A stretch of 64,000 nucleotides of DNA from Polycyclovorans sp964425915 (GTDB taxonomy: Bacteria > Pseudomonadota > Gammaproteobacteria > Nevskiales > Nevskiaceae), in NCBI GenBank assembly GCA_964425915.1, contig CAYROO010000002.1, positions 434,001 to 498,000 of the forward strand. The letters run 5' to 3'. The first letter of the stretch is position 1. The number at the start of each line of letters is the position of its first letter. This document shows, in pieces, positions 38,270 through 46,302 of the stretch. The notes under the pieces were generated by a model. That model made no database searches. It was not told where the DNA came from and saw only the letters and a program-made list of their open reading frames with translations. Made by a program: the position numbers and the translations under genes.

Positions 38270-39064
38270 ATGAAACGATGGATCGTGGTGGTGATGGCCC
38301 TTCTGCCAGGGCTCGGTCATGCCGAAACCCCGTTGTCACTCGACAGTTGGCTGACCTGTGTCCAGGCCACCGTGCCGCGCGCACTGCGGGCGCAAGAGGT
38401 CGAGTTGGAGACCCGCACCGACGGTGGTGAACTGATCGAGCGACTGGTCGGCACGCTGTATGCGCAGCGGGTTGCCACCGAAGAAGGCGATCGGGTGCGT
38501 GCCACCCTGCAGGTGCGGTCCCCCGATTACCTCGATGGCGCCGCCTACCTGCTGGTGCAGTCCAGCGACTTTTTGCAGGACGGGGTGTACGTCTATCTGC
38601 CGTCTGTCCGACGCGTGCGGCAGGTGACCGGCAGCTTTGCCGATGGCGCGCTGCTCGGCACCAGTTTCAGCTACTACGACTTCAAGCCGATGGCGGGCGC
38701 GCTGGGCGGCAGCGCGCTGGTCAGCGAAGGGACTGATGTGATCGACGAGCGTCCGGTTCGGGTGGTGTCATTTGCGCCGACCGAAGCCGATCGTACCGAC
38801 TACACGCGCGTACGCGCCTGGGTGGACCAGGCCAGTTGCCTGCCGCTGCGCGTGGAGTTCTTCGAGGGCGAGCGGGTCCGCAAGCGATTGACCGCTTCGG
38901 CCAGCGCGCTGCGCCAAGTGGATGGGCAGGCCTATCTGTCGGCCGCCACCATGGAGGACCTGCGCGACGGGCGCATCACCCACTACCGCAGTATCGACGT
39001 GCGCACCGACCTGCCCGCCAGCGCCGCCCTGTTCGACCCCAGACGGTTCTACCGGCCGCGCTGA
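38270..39064 (+). CDS. LolA-like outer-membrane lipoprotein-sorting family protein
   Basis: A 264-residue exported protein with a signal peptide (VVVMALLPGLGHA, cleavage near residue 19) and a LolA/LolB-like half-barrel (PF17131 type): VYVYLPSVRRVRQVTGS and SFSYYDFKPM blocks typical of the family in RND-transporter clusters. ATG has CGAGGAGG ahead. It may carry lipid or hydrophobic compounds through the periplasm. No RND transporter is adjacent, so its partner is unknown. It lies 82 bases after HupE, with separate initiation. Confidence 0.82.
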   Translation: MKRWIVVVMALLPGLGHAETPLSLDSWLTCVQATVPRALRAQEVELETRTDGGELIERLVGTLYAQRVATEEGDRVRATLQVRSPDYLDGAAYLLVQSSDFLQDGVYVYLPSVRRVRQVTGSFADGALLGTSFSYYDFKPMAGALGGSALVSEGTDVIDERPVRVVSFAPTEADRTDYTRVRAWVDQASCLPLRVEFFEGERVRKRLTASASALRQVDGQAYLSAATMEDLRDGRITHYRSIDVRTDLPASAALFDPRRFYRPR

Positions 39065-39147
39065 CCGGCAGCCCTCGTCCGGGCGGGTGAAGCCGCGCCG
39101 AGGTGCGCGGGCAAAGATCGTCCCCACTACAACAGGGGAGGACGACG

Positions 39148-39915
39148 ATGGCGAACCCGCCATTCCCGCAGGGCGCAGTACTGGTATTCGGTGGCAGCGG
39201 TGGCATCGGCCAGGAAGTGGCGCGCAGTTTCGCGCGCGCGGGCGCCGATGTTGCCGTGGTGTACCGCCGCAAGCGCGAGGTGGCGGACCGGGTGGTGGCC
39301 GACATCCAGGCGCTGGGGCGCAAGGCCAGTGCCCATGCGGCTGATGTCCGCGAGCCGGAGGCGGTCAAGGCCGCGGTGGCCGAGGCCATCGCCGAACACG
39401 GCAGCCTGCATACCGTGGTCTGGGCGGCTGGCCCGGTGGTCGAGCAGGTCGCCATCGCTGACACCTCGGTCGACCTGTGGCGCCAGTCCATCGACATCGA
39501 GGTGCACGGCTTCTTCAATGCGGTGCAGGCGACGCTGCCGCATCTGCGTGCGCAAGGTGGTGGTTCCTACGTCCACCTGGGCTCTGCCGGCCACGTGTGG
39601 TGGCCGGCCAAGGACGGGCTGTCGGTGGCACCCAAGGCGGCCAATGAAGCGTTGATCCAGGGCATCGCCAAGGAAGAAGGGCGCCACAACATCCGCGCTA
39701 ATTCCGTGCTGGTGGGCGTGATCGAGGCCGGCATGTTCCTGGAGCTGCTGAAGCGCGGCGTGTTCGACCAGAAATGGACCGACGAAACCCAGAAGCTGCT
39801 CTGCATCAAGCGCTGGGGCAAGCCCGAGGAGATCGGCAGCGCGGCGGTCTTCCTCGCCACCAACGGCTACGTCACTGGCCAGCAAATCAACGTATCCGGC
39901 GGCTTCGGCATTTGA
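39148..39915 (+). CDS. SDR-fold protein lacking the catalytic Tyr
   Basis: A 255-residue SDR with an intact cofactor loop (FGGSGGIGQEV, residues 14-24), WAAG in place of NNAG, Ser146 in LGSAGH, but at the usual YxxxK the sequence reads Ser159-V-A-P-Lys163. The tyrosine that donates the proton in normal SDRs is thus replaced by Ser. The C-terminal INVSGGFGI is as in active SDRs. It may have a changed activity or be non-catalytic. It is the first gene of an SDR/BaiE-like/SDR/MFS operon. ATG 39148 has GGGGAGG ahead; the frame opens at 39103 but has no support. Confidence 0.88.
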   Translation: MANPPFPQGAVLVFGGSGGIGQEVARSFARAGADVAVVYRRKREVADRVVADIQALGRKASAHAADVREPEAVKAAVAEAIAEHGSLHTVVWAAGPVVEQVAIADTSVDLWRQSIDIEVHGFFNAVQATLPHLRAQGGGSYVHLGSAGHVWWPAKDGLSVAPKAANEALIQGIAKEEGRHNIRANSVLVGVIEAGMFLELLKRGVFDQKWTDETQKLLCIKRWGKPEEIGSAAVFLATNGYVTGQQINVSGGFGI

Positions 39916-39950
39916 GCCGCGCCGCCTTTCGACCAAACCACGAGAACGAC

Positions 39951-40439
39951 ATGTCACTTCCGCTTGAAGATATCGAGCTGATCCGCCAGCTCAAGTACGC
40001 CTATTGCCGCTGCATCGACACCGCCGGCTGGGACGAACTCGAAGGTCTGTTCACCGAGGATGCCAGCGTCCGTTATGAAGGCGGCAGCTACCTATTCGAG
40101 GCGCAGGGGCGCGACAAGATCATGGAGGCCCTGCGCTATGCCTTCCACAGCGAAGCCATCGCCCTGCATCACGTCAATCATCCCGAAATCACTGTGACCT
40201 CGCCCACCGACGCGACTGGCACCTGGTATCTCAAGGACTGGTTCCTCGATCTGCGCAACAAGATCATCACCGACGGCTCCTCCCTGTATCGCGACACCTA
40301 CGTCAAGCAGGACGGTCAGTGGAAGATCAAGCGGGCCACCTACAGCCGCATCTTCGAGATCGTCACGCCCGTCACTGAGACGCCCAACATCACGGCCCAC
40401 CTGCTGGCCAAGACCGGCGCCAAGCTGCCACCGGCCTAG
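39951..40439 (+). CDS. BaiE-like steroid/bile-acid dehydratase (NTF2/SnoaL_4 fold)
   Basis: A 162-residue NTF2-fold protein that aligns by eye along most of its length with BaiE, the bile acid 7-alpha-dehydratase: DIExIxxLKxxYxRCxD at the start, WDELE, HPEIT, DATGTWYLKD and DGQWKIKRATYSRI. The four BaiE catalytic residues Tyr30, Asp35, His83 and Asp106 fall on Tyr18, Asp23, His73 and Asp96. Aerobic bile-acid degraders use a related enzyme (Hsh2). It could remove a hydroxyl from a steroid nucleus. The product specificity (7-alpha, 7-beta or other) cannot be inferred. 36 bases after the SDR. Confidence 0.8.
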   Translation: MSLPLEDIELIRQLKYAYCRCIDTAGWDELEGLFTEDASVRYEGGSYLFEAQGRDKIMEALRYAFHSEAIALHHVNHPEITVTSPTDATGTWYLKDWFLDLRNKIITDGSSLYRDTYVKQDGQWKIKRATYSRIFEIVTPVTETPNITAHLLAKTGAKLPPA

Positions 40440-40443
40440 GCGG

Positions 40444-41295
40444 GTGCTGCCGCGTCGCTTCGACGGCCGCGTGGCCCTGGTGACCGGGGCCTCGCGCGGC
40501 ATCGGGGCTGCCATCGCACGACGCCTGGCGGCTGAGGGGGCCGCGGTGGTGATCACCGCCTCGCCGCGCTCGGCGGCGGAATTGGCGCAGCGCGCGGATC
40601 ACATCCGTTCCGCCGGCGGCGCGGCGCACTCCGTGGCGGCCGACCTGCTGGACGCCGCCGACCGCGACCGTTTGGCGGCCTGCGCGTCTGAGGCCTTTGG
40701 CGCCATCGAGATACTGGTCAACAACGCCGCCGGCATCAGCGCTTACGCAGCGCCTAGCGCCATCGATCGGGCCGCCCGGCAGCGCATGCTGGCGCTCAAT
40801 CTCGATGCGCCGGTCGATCTCATCCAGCGACTGCTACCGCAGATGCGGGCGCGGCAGTGGGGTCGGATTCTCAATATCGGCAGCGAGATGGCCAGTCAGC
40901 CGCCGCCGCCGTATCCCGGGCCGGCGCGGATGACGCATGCGCTGGGTTACTACGGTGTCAGCAAGGCGGCGCTTCGACGCTATACCGACGCGCTGGCGGC
41001 GGAGCTCCATGGCAGCGGTGTAACCGTCAATGGCCTGCAGCCGCACCGGATTGTCGCCACCGAATCGGCGGCGCCGGTGGTGGCGCAGATGCAGGCGCGG
41101 CACCCGGACTGGATCGAGCCGGTCGAGCTGATGGCAGAGGCGGCCACCTGGCTGCTCGCCAGCGGTCTCAGCGGCCAGCAGGCGATCAGCCGCCGCCTGC
41201 TTCATGATGCACAGCAGGCCGTACACAGCCTGGACGGTACGCAGGTGCTGGGCGATGCCCTGCTGCCGTTCGATTTTGCCGAGGCGCCGACATGA
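40444..41295 (+). CDS. SDR family oxidoreductase
   Basis: A 283-residue classical SDR starting at a GTG 4 bases after the dehydratase: TGASRGIGAAI loop, NNAAG, Ser in NIGSEM and the YGVSK active site. The chain runs about 30 residues beyond a normal SDR end. Its last 4 bases overlap the MFS gene. A hydroxysteroid dehydrogenase role is likely from context, not shown by sequence. Confidence 0.88.
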   Translation: MLPRRFDGRVALVTGASRGIGAAIARRLAAEGAAVVITASPRSAAELAQRADHIRSAGGAAHSVAADLLDAADRDRLAACASEAFGAIEILVNNAAGISAYAAPSAIDRAARQRMLALNLDAPVDLIQRLLPQMRARQWGRILNIGSEMASQPPPPYPGPARMTHALGYYGVSKAALRRYTDALAAELHGSGVTVNGLQPHRIVATESAAPVVAQMQARHPDWIEPVELMAEAATWLLASGLSGQQAISRRLLHDAQQAVHSLDGTQVLGDALLPFDFAEAPT

Positions 41296-42557
41296 CCCCT
41301 TTGAAAACACCGCTCTACTTCGGTTGGTGGGTGCTTGCCGCCGTGTTCGTTGGCGAGATGTTTGCCATCGGCAGCACCTCCTATGCCTTCGGTCTGTTCG
41401 TGGTGCCGGTGTCAGAGGCCTATGGGGCTAGCCGCGGCACCCTCAACAGCGGGCTGATCCTGTTCCTCCTGGGTATGGGCCTATCGGCACCCTTCGTGGG
41501 CCGGCTGCTGGATCGCTATCCGGCGCGCTGGGTGATGGGTGGCGGGACCCTGGCGATGGGCGCCGGGTTCGTTGGGGTCGGCCTGGCCCCCAACCTGACG
41601 CTCAGTGCGGTCTGCATCCTGTTGTTGATCGGGCCCGGCGCCGCTGCCATCGGGCCGCTAGCGGCCAATACCCTGGTGACCCGCTGGTTCATCCGCCATC
41701 GCGGCAAGGCCCTGGGGCTGGCGGCCGTGGCCACGTCGCTCGGCGGTGTGGTGGTGGTGCCGCTGATGGCCTGGAACCTTGACCAGTTTGGCTGGCGGCT
41801 GGCCCTGGTGCTGCAGGGCGGCTTGATCATCGTGGTGGTGGGGGCATTGGTGCTATGGCGCATCCGCAGTCGGCCGCGAGACCTCGGGCTGACCCCGCCC
41901 AGTGACCATGCCACCGTCAGCGCGACGCAATCGCGCGCCTGGTCGGTGCGCGAACTGGTGCGAACCCGCGATTTCTGGTTCATCGCGTTTTCGGTCGGCT
42001 TGATCTTCGGGATCAACCAGTCGGTGCTGGCCTCGCTGGTGCCCTATGCCACCGACGCCGGCATCGGGCTGGCACAGGCCACCCTGCTGGTGTCGGCCCT
42101 GTCGGTGTGCTCGATTCTGGGCAAGCTGCTGTTTGGCGCCGTGGCCGATCGCTACGACAAGCGACGCCTGTTGCTGGTGCCGGTGGCCTGCACCCTGCTG
42201 CAGCTGCTGACGCTGGTGAGCGGACCCAGCTTCCCCGTGCTGCTGGTGATCTGCGGCCTCGCCGGCTTCGCCATCGGCGGCGAGTTACCGGTTTGGGCGG
42301 CGCTGGTCGGCGAGCGCTTCGGCCAGGTGTCGTTTGGCACCGCGATGGGCCTGATGAGTCCGGTGAACACCCTGATCGGGCTGCTCGCCATCGGCTTCGT
42401 CGGCGGCGCTTTTGATCGTACCGGCAGCTACGCCATGCCGTTCTCGATCCTCGCCGGCTTCGTCGTGCTGTCCGGCCTGCTGACCCTGATGATCTCGCGC
42501 CCGCCCGGTGTCAGCGACGGCGATACCGACGCGGCATCATCGCCCGCAGCAGGCTGA
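41292..42557 (+). CDS. MFS transporter, monocarboxylate/OFA-like
   Basis: A 421-residue major facilitator with 12 helices. It has the GRLLDRYPARWVMGGG loop 2-3 motif, a matching loop in the second half (GAVADRYDKRRLLL) and a GPGAAAIGPLAANTLVTRW helix, typical of the oxalate/formate or monocarboxylate-like groups. As the last gene of the SDR/dehydratase operon it may import a steroid acid or another catabolite; the substrate is not known. Its 3' end overlaps vanZ-like by 47 bases on the opposite strand. Confidence 0.87.
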   Translation: MTPLKTPLYFGWWVLAAVFVGEMFAIGSTSYAFGLFVVPVSEAYGASRGTLNSGLILFLLGMGLSAPFVGRLLDRYPARWVMGGGTLAMGAGFVGVGLAPNLTLSAVCILLLIGPGAAAIGPLAANTLVTRWFIRHRGKALGLAAVATSLGGVVVVPLMAWNLDQFGWRLALVLQGGLIIVVVGALVLWRIRSRPRDLGLTPPSDHATVSATQSRAWSVRELVRTRDFWFIAFSVGLIFGINQSVLASLVPYATDAGIGLAQATLLVSALSVCSILGKLLFGAVADRYDKRRLLLVPVACTLLQLLTLVSGPSFPVLLVICGLAGFAIGGELPVWAALVGERFGQVSFGTAMGLMSPVNTLIGLLAIGFVGGAFDRTGSYAMPFSILAGFVVLSGLLTLMISRPPGVSDGDTDAASSPAAG

Positions 42558-42906
42558 GCAGGGCGCACACCAGGGCAGCACCGGCGAGATCGGCCAGCCA
42601 GTCGCGCAGATCCGCATCGCGATAGGGAATGAAGGCCTGTACGGTCTCGTCGACCGCACCCAACAGGGCGATGACGCCAAGGATGATGGCACTGCGGCGC
42701 AGCGGCGGCAGACGCAGCCCCAGATAGAGCAGTGCCGACAGCCCGCCGTAGGCGAGCAGGTGCAGGGTCTTGTCGCTGGTGTCGGGGGCCAGGGTCTGGC
42801 CGAGGCCGCGCACGTTGCCCAGCACCAGAATCAGTCCGTAGGCCAGCAGCGCCAGCGGCACCAGCAGCGGACGCCCGCGTTCGATCAGCGACACCTTGGG
42901 CTCCAA
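42511..42906 (-). CDS. VanZ family membrane protein
   Basis: A 131-residue membrane protein with four hydrophobic helices, a DKTLHLLAYGGLSALLYLGL block and a VDETVQAF/RDADLRDWLADLAGA C-terminus, typical of VanZ-like proteins. The function in non-glycopeptide-resistant bacteria is unknown and no other resistance gene is present. Its start lies 55 bases from the luxR-type gene stop, with a terminator between. Confidence 0.87.
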   Translation of the reverse strand: MEPKVSLIERGRPLLVPLALLAYGLILVLGNVRGLGQTLAPDTSDKTLHLLAYGGLSALLYLGLRLPPLRRSAIILGVIALLGAVDETVQAFIPYRDADLRDWLADLAGAALVCALLSLLRAMMPRRYRRR

Positions 42907-42911
42907 CGAAA

Positions 42912-42935
42912 CCGGCCCGCAGGGTAGCGGGCCGG
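42912..42935 (-). terminator. Terminator-like hairpin after the LuxR-type gene
   Basis: CCGGCCCGC (42912-42920) and GCGGGCCGG (42927-42935) form a perfect 9-bp stem with a 6-base loop. Read on the minus strand it is followed by TTTCGTT, a modest T tract. It lies between the regulator stop (42961) and the VanZ start (42906), so it would reduce read-through. Confidence 0.65.
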
Positions 42936-42960
42936 CCTGTGCAGCAGGTGAACAGCGCTG

Positions 42961-44181
42961 CTAGCCGAGGCTGAGCACGCTGTTGAGCATCAACCGCACC
43001 AGCATGGTCTGACGGGTAACGCCGGTCTTGCAGAAGATGGACCGCAGATGCGTACGCGCGGTGTTGCGGCGCACGTTCATCTGCTCGGCCGCCTCGTCCA
43101 GCGTCAGGCCTTCGGCGAGCAGCATCGCCAGCTGGGCTTCCATGCGGGTGAGGCCGAACAGTCGGCGTACCAATTCCTGAGAGGGCTGTGCGGCGTTGGA
43201 CTCGGGGTCGCGCAGGAACACCACCACCGCCGGCCGCTGCTTGCTCTCGGAGAACTCGCCCATGGGAATGGTGCGCACCAGGATGCCGAGCTTGGCGCGG
43301 CCGGAGGGACGGGTCACCGACATCGCCTCCACCACGCCGGGGCCGTCGCTGTGATCGCCCTCGCTGTCGATGCTTTCGGTGCCGGCCAGCGCCTGGCGAA
43401 TCATGCGTTGCAGCTCACGGCTTTCCTGGCTGCTGTCGACACAGAGGGTGTCACCGGTCAGCCAGATGCCGTCCTTCTCGCCCAGAATGCGGCGGGCCTC
43501 GTCGCTGGTTTCAAGTATCCGGCCATCCTGGGCATAGCTGACCATGCCGACCAGCATGCGGTTGACGGTGCCGGCGAACAGCTTGCGCTCGCATTCGAGG
43601 AAGTCAAAGCGGGCGTGGGTCTGGATCGAGCGCTTGAGGTGCGGTAGCAGATAACGGCACAGCGCCTTGTCGTCTTCGGAGAAGGGCTCGGCATCGTGGC
43701 CACGGGTGACCCGCAGCCGGCATTCGATCCCTTCCCGGGTATAGATATCGGCGCCCAGCAGATGGCGCACATCGAGCGGTTTCAGGTATTCCTGATAGAC
43801 CGCACTCTGCAGCCAGGCGTGGCCGATCAGTTCTTCCGCGGCCACCACGTCGCCCTCATTGAGGCGCACGAACGGGTCCATCGCGAAGAAGTGGCTTTCG
43901 TAACTTTCCACACCCTGCCGCGTAATTTCGCCGGTGTTGATCATCACGCCGGTGCTGTCGGAGGAGGGTGGGCGCAGGATCAGGGTGACGTGAGCGGCCT
44001 GCAGTTCCTTCCGCAGCAACTCCATCGCCGAGCGCCAGGGCGGAGACTCGGTGGCGCCGTCATAGATGGCGTTGAGTAACGGATCGACGCGCTCAAGCGT
44101 CAGCACCGGTTGGCGCGCAGACGCACGCATCGACTTAGCACCGCCCGCTTTGCGGGCGCTCGAAAGGGCCGTAACCGACAT
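42961..44181 (-). CDS. LuxR-type regulator, TeiR-like (candidate steroid-locus activator)
   Basis: A 406-residue protein with a C-terminal LuxR helix-turn-helix (about 335-400): LTRMEAQLAMLLAEGLTLDEAAEQMNV and RNTARTHLRSIFCKTG. The N-terminal part is a GAF/PAS-like sensor without an acyl-homoserine lactone signature. This size and layout match TeiR, the testosterone-inducible regulator of Comamonas, and the gene is divergent from ksi, 284 bases away. A GAGGAGAGG site sits just before the ATG. Control of the steroid genes is inferred. Confidence 0.83.
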   Translation of the reverse strand: MSVTALSSARKAGGAKSMRASARQPVLTLERVDPLLNAIYDGATESPPWRSAMELLRKELQAAHVTLILRPPSSDSTGVMINTGEITRQGVESYESHFFAMDPFVRLNEGDVVAAEELIGHAWLQSAVYQEYLKPLDVRHLLGADIYTREGIECRLRVTRGHDAEPFSEDDKALCRYLLPHLKRSIQTHARFDFLECERKLFAGTVNRMLVGMVSYAQDGRILETSDEARRILGEKDGIWLTGDTLCVDSSQESRELQRMIRQALAGTESIDSEGDHSDGPGVVEAMSVTRPSGRAKLGILVRTIPMGEFSESKQRPAVVVFLRDPESNAAQPSQELVRRLFGLTRMEAQLAMLLAEGLTLDEAAEQMNVRRNTARTHLRSIFCKTGVTRQTMLVRLMLNSVLSLG

Positions 44182-44465
44182 GCCTACCTCTCCTCATGGT
44201 CTCGCCTTGATCTTCAGGGCGCCGGGGTCGCCCTCTGGCGGGGCGAATGTGACCGGCTGGGCTAGCATTCGTTGCCGGTGTTCCTGGCGTCAAGGACAAA
44301 TGACGTTGCTGGGTCAAAAAAACCATCACCTGGGACGATGCCGAGGTGAGTCGGGTTCACTTACAGCCTAGGCAATACGCTTGCCCCCCGGTTCATCCGG
44401 ATGGATGAGTCTGCGCTGCCGTGGCTGGACCAAGATCGCGACACATTCACGCCCTCAACGAGCCC
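44182..44465. promoter_or_regulatory. Divergent region between LuxR-type regulator and ksi, with palindromes
   Basis: 284 bases without a gene. It contains the perfect palindrome CATCCGGATG (44394-44403), 63 bases before the ksi start, and GCCTAGGC (44366-44373). A similar CATCC-c-GGATG lies upstream of the HsaA-type gene at 47640-47650. Either could be an operator. A clear -35/-10 pair was not identified. Confidence 0.4.
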
Positions 44466-44846
44466 ATGCCCGACGAAACCACCATGAAGGCCGCCATGCA
44501 GGCCTATGTCGATCACTTCAATCGTAGCGACGCCGCCGCGCTGGCGGACCTGTACGCCGACGACGCCACCGTCGAGGATCCGGTCGGCAGTCCGCTGAAG
44601 CGCGGCAAGGCCGAGATCGCCGCGTTCTACAAGATGGCGGTGGCCACCGGCGCCCGTTTGGAGCTGGCGGCGCCGATCCGGGCCTCGCATGGCAATGCCG
44701 CCGCGATGGCGTTCAATGTGCGGCTGAACATGCCCGAGGGCAAGGCCCACATCCAGGTGATCGATGTGATGACCTTCAATGAGGCCGGCAAGTTCGCCTC
44801 GATGCAGGCGTACTGGGGCAAGTCGGACATGGTGATGGGCGGATGA
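44466..44846 (+). CDS. ksi: Delta5-3-ketosteroid isomerase (KSI)
   Basis: A 126-residue NTF2-fold isomerase that moves the 5-ene to the 4-ene of 3-ketosteroids. It matches the Comamonas enzyme closely: Tyr14, then YADDATVEDPVGS with Asp38, and VIDVMTF with Asp100 (equivalent to Asp99). All three catalytic residues are present and the length is right. The ATG at 44466 is chosen to give the family N-terminus, where Tyr14 and Asp38 take the same numbers as in Comamonas. The stop overlaps the next gene (ATGA). It is the strongest single marker that this locus acts on steroids. Confidence 0.92.
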   Translation: MPDETTMKAAMQAYVDHFNRSDAAALADLYADDATVEDPVGSPLKRGKAEIAAFYKMAVATGARLELAAPIRASHGNAAAMAFNVRLNMPEGKAHIQVIDVMTFNEAGKFASMQAYWGKSDMVMGG

Positions 44847-45304
44847 GCCCGGATCTGCAGCGGCTGGCGGACCGCATCGCGTTGCAGGATCTGGTGATTG
44901 CCTATGCCAATGCCATCGACCGGCGCGACTTTGATGCGCTCGACCGGGTGTTCACTGCCGATGCCTATATCGACTACCGCGCGATGGGGGGCATTGATGG
45001 ACCCTACCCTGCGGTGAAGGCCTGGCTGCCCCAGGCGCTCGGGCACTTTCCGGGTTACATGCATCTGACCGGCAACGCCGCCTTCGAGATCGACGGTGAC
45101 CACGCGCGTGGGCGGGTGGCCTGTTTCAACCCAATGGTCGTGCCGCTGCCCGATGGGGGACGCGATACCCTGTTTCTCGGCCTCTGGTACATCGATGCCT
45201 ATTGCCGCACCGAGGCGGGCTGGCGCATCTGCCGGCGCAGCGAGGAAAAGAGTTACGATTTCAATGTGCCGGCCTTCATGAAAGCCGCCGTCGGCGAGGG
45301 ATGA
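44843..45304 (+). CDS. SnoaL-like/NTF2-fold protein coupled to KSI
   Basis: A 153-residue NTF2-fold protein (SnoaL_4 group) starting in an ATGA overlap with ksi. By eye it keeps the Tyr and Asp (AYANAID) and the His (YMHLTGN) seen in BaiE-like dehydratases, but the second Asp position reads Asn (ACFNP). It could be a hydratase, dehydratase or isomerase for a steroid; no function is established. Separate from the BaiE-like protein 5 kb upstream, with which it shares the fold but little sequence. Confidence 0.8.
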   Translation: MSPDLQRLADRIALQDLVIAYANAIDRRDFDALDRVFTADAYIDYRAMGGIDGPYPAVKAWLPQALGHFPGYMHLTGNAAFEIDGDHARGRVACFNPMVVPLPDGGRDTLFLGLWYIDAYCRTEAGWRICRRSEEKSYDFNVPAFMKAAVGEG

Positions 45305-45315
45305 GGGAACATCGA

Positions 45316-46302
45316 ATGAAGCGGATCGTGCCGGTTGTGCTGGTGGCCCTGGTCGGGCTTGGGGTCTTGCTGGCGTTCAGCTTCCGCGCGGCGCCGCTCA
45401 GATTTGCCGAAGCGGCCGAGATTCCAGCGCCATCCTACCCGTCACCGCCGGCCGTTAGCCTGTCGGTGATTCATGCCGGACGCATGGCGTCAGTGGCGGC
45501 CCTGGCGTTTCGCGGCGGCGACTTCGGCGACGAGCGCGTGTTCGGCATGGATGCGGTGCTGGTGGAGCATCCCCGCGGCAGTCTGTTGATCGACAGCGGC
45601 TTCGGCCAGGATGTCGATACCCATTTCCTCACCAATCCCAAGCTGATGCAGAAGCTGGCGCAGTACACGCCGGAAACCCCGGTGGCCCAGCAGTTGCGTG
45701 ACAGCGGGCGCGATCCATCCCAGCTGATGGGCGTGATCCTCACCCACGCGCACTGGGATCACGTCAGCGGCCTCGCCGATTTGCCTGGCGTGCCGGTGTG
45801 GGTGCCACAGGCCGAGCTGGATTTCATCCGCAGTGGCAGCCCGATGACGGCTTTGGCACGCCTGCTGGCGCCTGCGATCACCTGGCATGTTGTCGACTTC
45901 GACGGCGGTCCCTACCTGGGGTTCGACCGCAGTCACGACGTTTTCGGTGACGGCACCGTGGTGCTGGTGCCGGCCGGCGGGCACACGCCGGGCAGTACCA
46001 TCGTGTTTGTCAGCCTGCCGGACGGCCAGCGCTATGGCTTCATCGGCGACCTGGTGTGGCAGGCCGAGGGGTTGACCGAATTGGCCGAGCGGCCTTGGAT
46101 CACGCGCAACATGGTGGACGTACAGCCCGCCGACGTGCGCGCTCGCATCGTTCAGCTACACCAGCTGGCCGCACAGATGCCCAACCTGCTATTGGTGCCC
46201 GCGCACGACCGTACCCGCATGAATGCCCTGCCGAAGCTGCAGGCGCTCCCGGTTGCAGCGCCTGCCGATGCGGCCGCTCAGCCCAGTGCTTCAGCGGGCT
46301 GA
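45316..46302 (+). CDS. Exported MBL-fold metallo-hydrolase
   Basis: A 328-residue metallo-beta-lactamase-fold protein with an N-terminal signal anchor (VVLVALVGLGVLLAFSF). Seen: the HAHWDH metal motif (LTHAHWDHVSGLAD, about 152-165), GGHTPGST and GFIGDLVW. It resembles lactonase-like and ring-cleaving hydrolases. ATG at 45316 has GAGGG ahead. It lies 12 bases after the SnoaL-like gene, so it probably belongs to the ksi transcript, and may act on a steroid lactone or ester (inference). Its end overlaps kshA by 25 bases, tail to tail. Confidence 0.87.
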   Translation: MKRIVPVVLVALVGLGVLLAFSFRAAPLRFAEAAEIPAPSYPSPPAVSLSVIHAGRMASVAALAFRGGDFGDERVFGMDAVLVEHPRGSLLIDSGFGQDVDTHFLTNPKLMQKLAQYTPETPVAQQLRDSGRDPSQLMGVILTHAHWDHVSGLADLPGVPVWVPQAELDFIRSGSPMTALARLLAPAITWHVVDFDGGPYLGFDRSHDVFGDGTVVLVPAGGHTPGSTIVFVSLPDGQRYGFIGDLVWQAEGLTELAERPWITRNMVDVQPADVRARIVQLHQLAAQMPNLLLVPAHDRTRMNALPKLQALPVAAPADAAAQPSASAG

